From NCBI GenBank assembly GCA_026397575.1, contig JAPLUP010000634.1, positions 1 through 7,811 on the forward strand: a stretch of 7,811 bases of DNA, given 5' to 3'. Shown here in pieces: positions 6,137-7,811 of this stretch (positions are counted from its first letter, which is position 1; each line of letters begins with the position of its first letter). This DNA comes from Candidatus Zixiibacteriota bacterium. Lineage in GTDB: Bacteria; Zixibacteria; MSB-5A5; CAIYYT01. The notes beneath the pieces were generated by a model, which saw only the letters and a program-made list of their open reading frames with translations, ran no database searches and was not told the origin of the DNA. The position numbers and the translations under genes are program-made.

Positions 6137-6706
6137 ATGCTCGCGCTCTTCAGCAAAACGGCCAAGACTGCACCGGAAGCAGATACACAACTGGCACAAC
6201 GCTACGTCAGCGGTGAAAAGGCGACCTACAAGCAGGTCGACCGTTGGATCAGTCAAGTGACAAATCTGTCGGTCTGGCATTTTATTGAAGATGTTGAGGA
6301 TATCAACTCGATCGTGCATCTGAAGCTCTTTTCGAGCCTAAAAAGCCAGCGTTTTCGGGGTGAATCGACGTTTCGAACTTATGTCCAGCGAATGGCGCGC
6401 TACACTTGCATCGATCAAGTGCGAAGCCAGCGGGTCGCACGCCAAGTCGATCCGGACGATCTGCCTATGCCATCAGGGAGCGAACGCCCAGATACCGCGC
6501 ACGAGGCTGAGGAAGAGCGGCAGATTTTCGTCAAGATTTTTCGTGCAATTGGGCCGGAATGTCAGAGAATCTGGCGGATGATCTTTACTGACTCCTTGAA
6601 CTACAAAGAAATAGGTGAAAAGTTGCACCTGCCTGAGGGTACGGTGAAGCGTAAAGTGCACGAGTGCAAGCAGATGGCAATAGAACTCAAAGAAAAGCTG
6701 ATTTAG
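6137..6706 (+). CDS. ECF-like RNA polymerase sigma factor
   Basis: A regulatory sigma subunit of 189 residues that would direct RNA polymerase to a special promoter set. Region 2 spans about 30-98. It includes FIEDVEDINSIVHLKLFSSL (49-68) for core binding and the promoter-melting and -10 part GESTFRTYVQRMARYTCIDQ (75-94), followed by VRSQR. A low-similarity acidic linker follows (about 100-130). Region 4 spans about 137-185 with a helix-turn-helix at about 154-175 (NYKEIGEKLHLPEGTVKRKV). ATG 6137 is the only start that keeps region 2 whole. No Shine-Dalgarno precedes it, while a -10-like TATATT ends seven bases upstream. The next gene is a zinc-type anti-sigma factor 52 bases downstream, which strongly supports the call. 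The target regulon is unknown; the adjacent lptFG genes hint at envelope functions. Confidence 0.88.
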   Translation: MLALFSKTAKTAPEADTQLAQRYVSGEKATYKQVDRWISQVTNLSVWHFIEDVEDINSIVHLKLFSSLKSQRFRGESTFRTYVQRMARYTCIDQVRSQRVARQVDPDDLPMPSGSERPDTAHEAEEERQIFVKIFRAIGPECQRIWRMIFTDSLNYKEIGEKLHLPEGTVKRKVHECKQMAIELKEKLI

Positions 6707-6758
6707 CTGAACCGATGGAATCCTCAAGCGACAGTAAGATCGAAAGGAGACCTCTGCT

Positions 6759-7640
6759 GTGAGCGTCAATAAGGACATTAGCGATCTGATCCCGCTGCTC
6801 GTACAGGGTAAACTTCGCGAGGCGGAAAAGAACATCGTTCTGGAGCAGATTCAGAAATTGCCCGAGTTGCAGAAGGAGTTCGATTTCTGGCAGGGTATTT
6901 ATGCCATCCGCCGCGAACTGCCACGCTATGATTTTTCCGCACATATATTGCCCGAGGTTCTCGACCGTTTCGCGCAGAATAAGATCAATCAGTTGTCAAG
7001 TGAGTATTCTGGAATTGCCACCCATCTGCAGCAGTGTTCGTCATGTAGTGAAGATGTCGAATTGCTGCGACATACCGTGAAGCTAATCCCGGAGGAACAG
7101 ATGAGTGCAACTTCGAATGAGCAGGACGCCTGGCTGCACTCGATTTTCGGATTGCGACTGCCGACAGTCAGGGCGTTGGCGCCGGTTTTCTCATTCCTGG
7201 TCGTTGTGCTGGCACTTTTTGTGATCTTTCAGCGCACCGGCGAACAGGGGGATATCGCAACAATTCTTTTGAAACCGCAGTTCGAGAAACGCAGTGTCAC
7301 CGATGTCGCGCATGTTCCGGAAATGCAGGTATTTCTCAAGCAGAATACCGGCAAGGTGATTTTCGCATTTCCGACAGACCGCATCGATGTTCAAGAATAC
7401 CACTATGCCATCCGTCTCACTCCCAGAGCCGGCGTACCTGTCGAGTTAAACAGTGTGAATATCCAATGCCAGAAGACCCAGTTGACAAACCAATGTGAGT
7501 TGACGGTCACCGACAACAATATCCTCAAGCAGCTCAAGCAAGGTGGCAGTTTCGCCCTGTCGATCAAGGAGCAGTTCCCGGCTGGCGTGCAACTCGAACC
7601 GGCAGAGTACGAGTACTACTTCAAAGTATTGGTAAAATAG
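6759..7640 (+). CDS. Membrane-anchored zinc-type anti-sigma factor
   Basis: Expected to hold the upstream-encoded sigma factor inactive at the inner membrane until a signal is sensed. The 293 residues begin with a helical module without metal ligands (about 8-56, LIPLLVQGKLREAEKN and onward). A zinc anti-sigma (ZAS) motif follows: His62, 26 residues, then His89-x3-Cys93-x2-Cys96 within THLQQCSSC. A single membrane segment lies at about 140-157 (LAPVFSFLVVVLALFVIF). The remaining 135 residues would be periplasmic and contain two cysteines, in IQCQKTQLTNQCEL. I recognise no named sensor domain there. GTG 6759 is fixed by AAAGGAG at 6743-6749, nine bases upstream; an in-frame TAA at 6735 rules out an earlier start. 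The whole layout (sigma, then anti-sigma with ZAS and one membrane helix) is typical of ECF systems. Confidence 0.87.
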   Translation: MSVNKDISDLIPLLVQGKLREAEKNIVLEQIQKLPELQKEFDFWQGIYAIRRELPRYDFSAHILPEVLDRFAQNKINQLSSEYSGIATHLQQCSSCSEDVELLRHTVKLIPEEQMSATSNEQDAWLHSIFGLRLPTVRALAPVFSFLVVVLALFVIFQRTGEQGDIATILLKPQFEKRSVTDVAHVPEMQVFLKQNTGKVIFAFPTDRIDVQEYHYAIRLTPRAGVPVELNSVNIQCQKTQLTNQCELTVTDNNILKQLKQGGSFALSIKEQFPAGVQLEPAEYEYYFKVLVK

Positions 7641-7646
7641 ATTTAG

Positions 7647-7811
7647 CTTCCGGAGTCCACCAGTCGTATAGTCGCCGCCATAGAACCTGCTCGCGATCTA
7701 ATCAATAGTAATCCGCAACTTGAGATTTGCAGCTACGACTACCAATTTGCAGCTCGCTACTTACACCCCGCACACGGCGCCGGTCCACCGGAAAATATGT
7801 ACGCGATCAGA
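7647..7811 (+). other. Unassigned open frame running off the window edge
   Basis: After the anti-sigma stop, only one forward frame stays open to the window end. It covers 55 codons from the in-frame TAG at 7644. It contains no ATG, GTG or TTG before ATG 7798, and no ribosome site is evident before that ATG. The translated segment (for example QLEICSYDYQFAARYLHPAH) has a protein-like look, but an open run of this length is not rare by chance. It may be the start of a downstream gene with a non-standard start, a decayed gene, or noncoding leader DNA. Confidence 0.2.
7725..7754 (+). repeat. Direct repeat of ATTTGCAGCT with 20-base period
   Basis: ATTTGCAGCT occurs at 7725-7734 and again at 7745-7754, exactly 20 bases apart, close to two helical turns. 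The 20-base period is not a multiple of three, so it does not reflect a repeated peptide. It could be a pair of regulator half-sites upstream of the next gene, or a small tandem duplication, since the flanks ACGACTAC and CGCTAC are also similar. Confidence 0.35.

Noticed and set aside
6012..6260. Open frame starting with ATGA overlap at the end of lptG
   Set aside because: The overlap looks attractive, but the product is basic and low in structure, and it runs out of frame across the start of the sigma factor.
7787..7811. ATG 7798 as the start of the next gene
   Set aside because: There is no ribosome site before it and only five codons are visible, so it cannot be supported.

Overview
The window reads as chromosomal DNA of a Gram-negative-type bacterium: it carries a pair of LptF/LptG permeases for lipopolysaccharide export and an outer-envelope lipoprotein. 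The closest family-level resemblances I recognise (a DUF2480-like protein beside Fe-S genes, a long LptF with an extra helical segment, a BACON-type lipoprotein) point to the Fibrobacteres-Chlorobi-Bacteroidetes superphylum or a nearby candidate phylum such as Zixibacteria. That placement is inference from memory and is not proven by the sequence. All genes lie on the + strand.

Region 1 (13-2024) is a tight Fe-S and electron-transfer operon: an A-type Fe-S carrier (IscA/ErpA type), a short DUF2480-like protein, an adrenodoxin-type [2Fe-2S] ferredoxin whose start overlaps the previous gene, and a YumC-type ferredoxin-NADP reductase. Together they could form an NADPH to FNR to ferredoxin electron chain serving cluster assembly, with the carrier delivering finished clusters.

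Region 2 (2025-3565) is a gene-poor spacer with a good sigma70-like promoter, then a lipoprotein gene (BACON-like domain, a second beta-rich domain and an odd C-terminal tail), then a 186-base spacer dense in small inverted repeats.

Region 3 (3566-6015) holds lptF and lptG, overlapping by four bases (GTGA). Both are inner-membrane partners of the LPS-export ABC transporter.

Region 4 (6016-7811) holds an ECF-like sigma factor, apparently with a promoter placed so that its mRNA would be leaderless. Next comes a membrane-spanning zinc-type anti-sigma factor and then a 171-base tail with a 20-base-period direct repeat and an unassigned open frame running off the edge. The sigma/anti-sigma pair directly after lptFG suggests envelope-linked signalling, but that is inference. 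I did not find CRISPR arrays, tRNA or rRNA genes, phage genes or recognisable transposase genes. I see no clear new defence or mobile system; the least explained elements are the short DUF2480-like protein and the structured spacer at 3248-3565.
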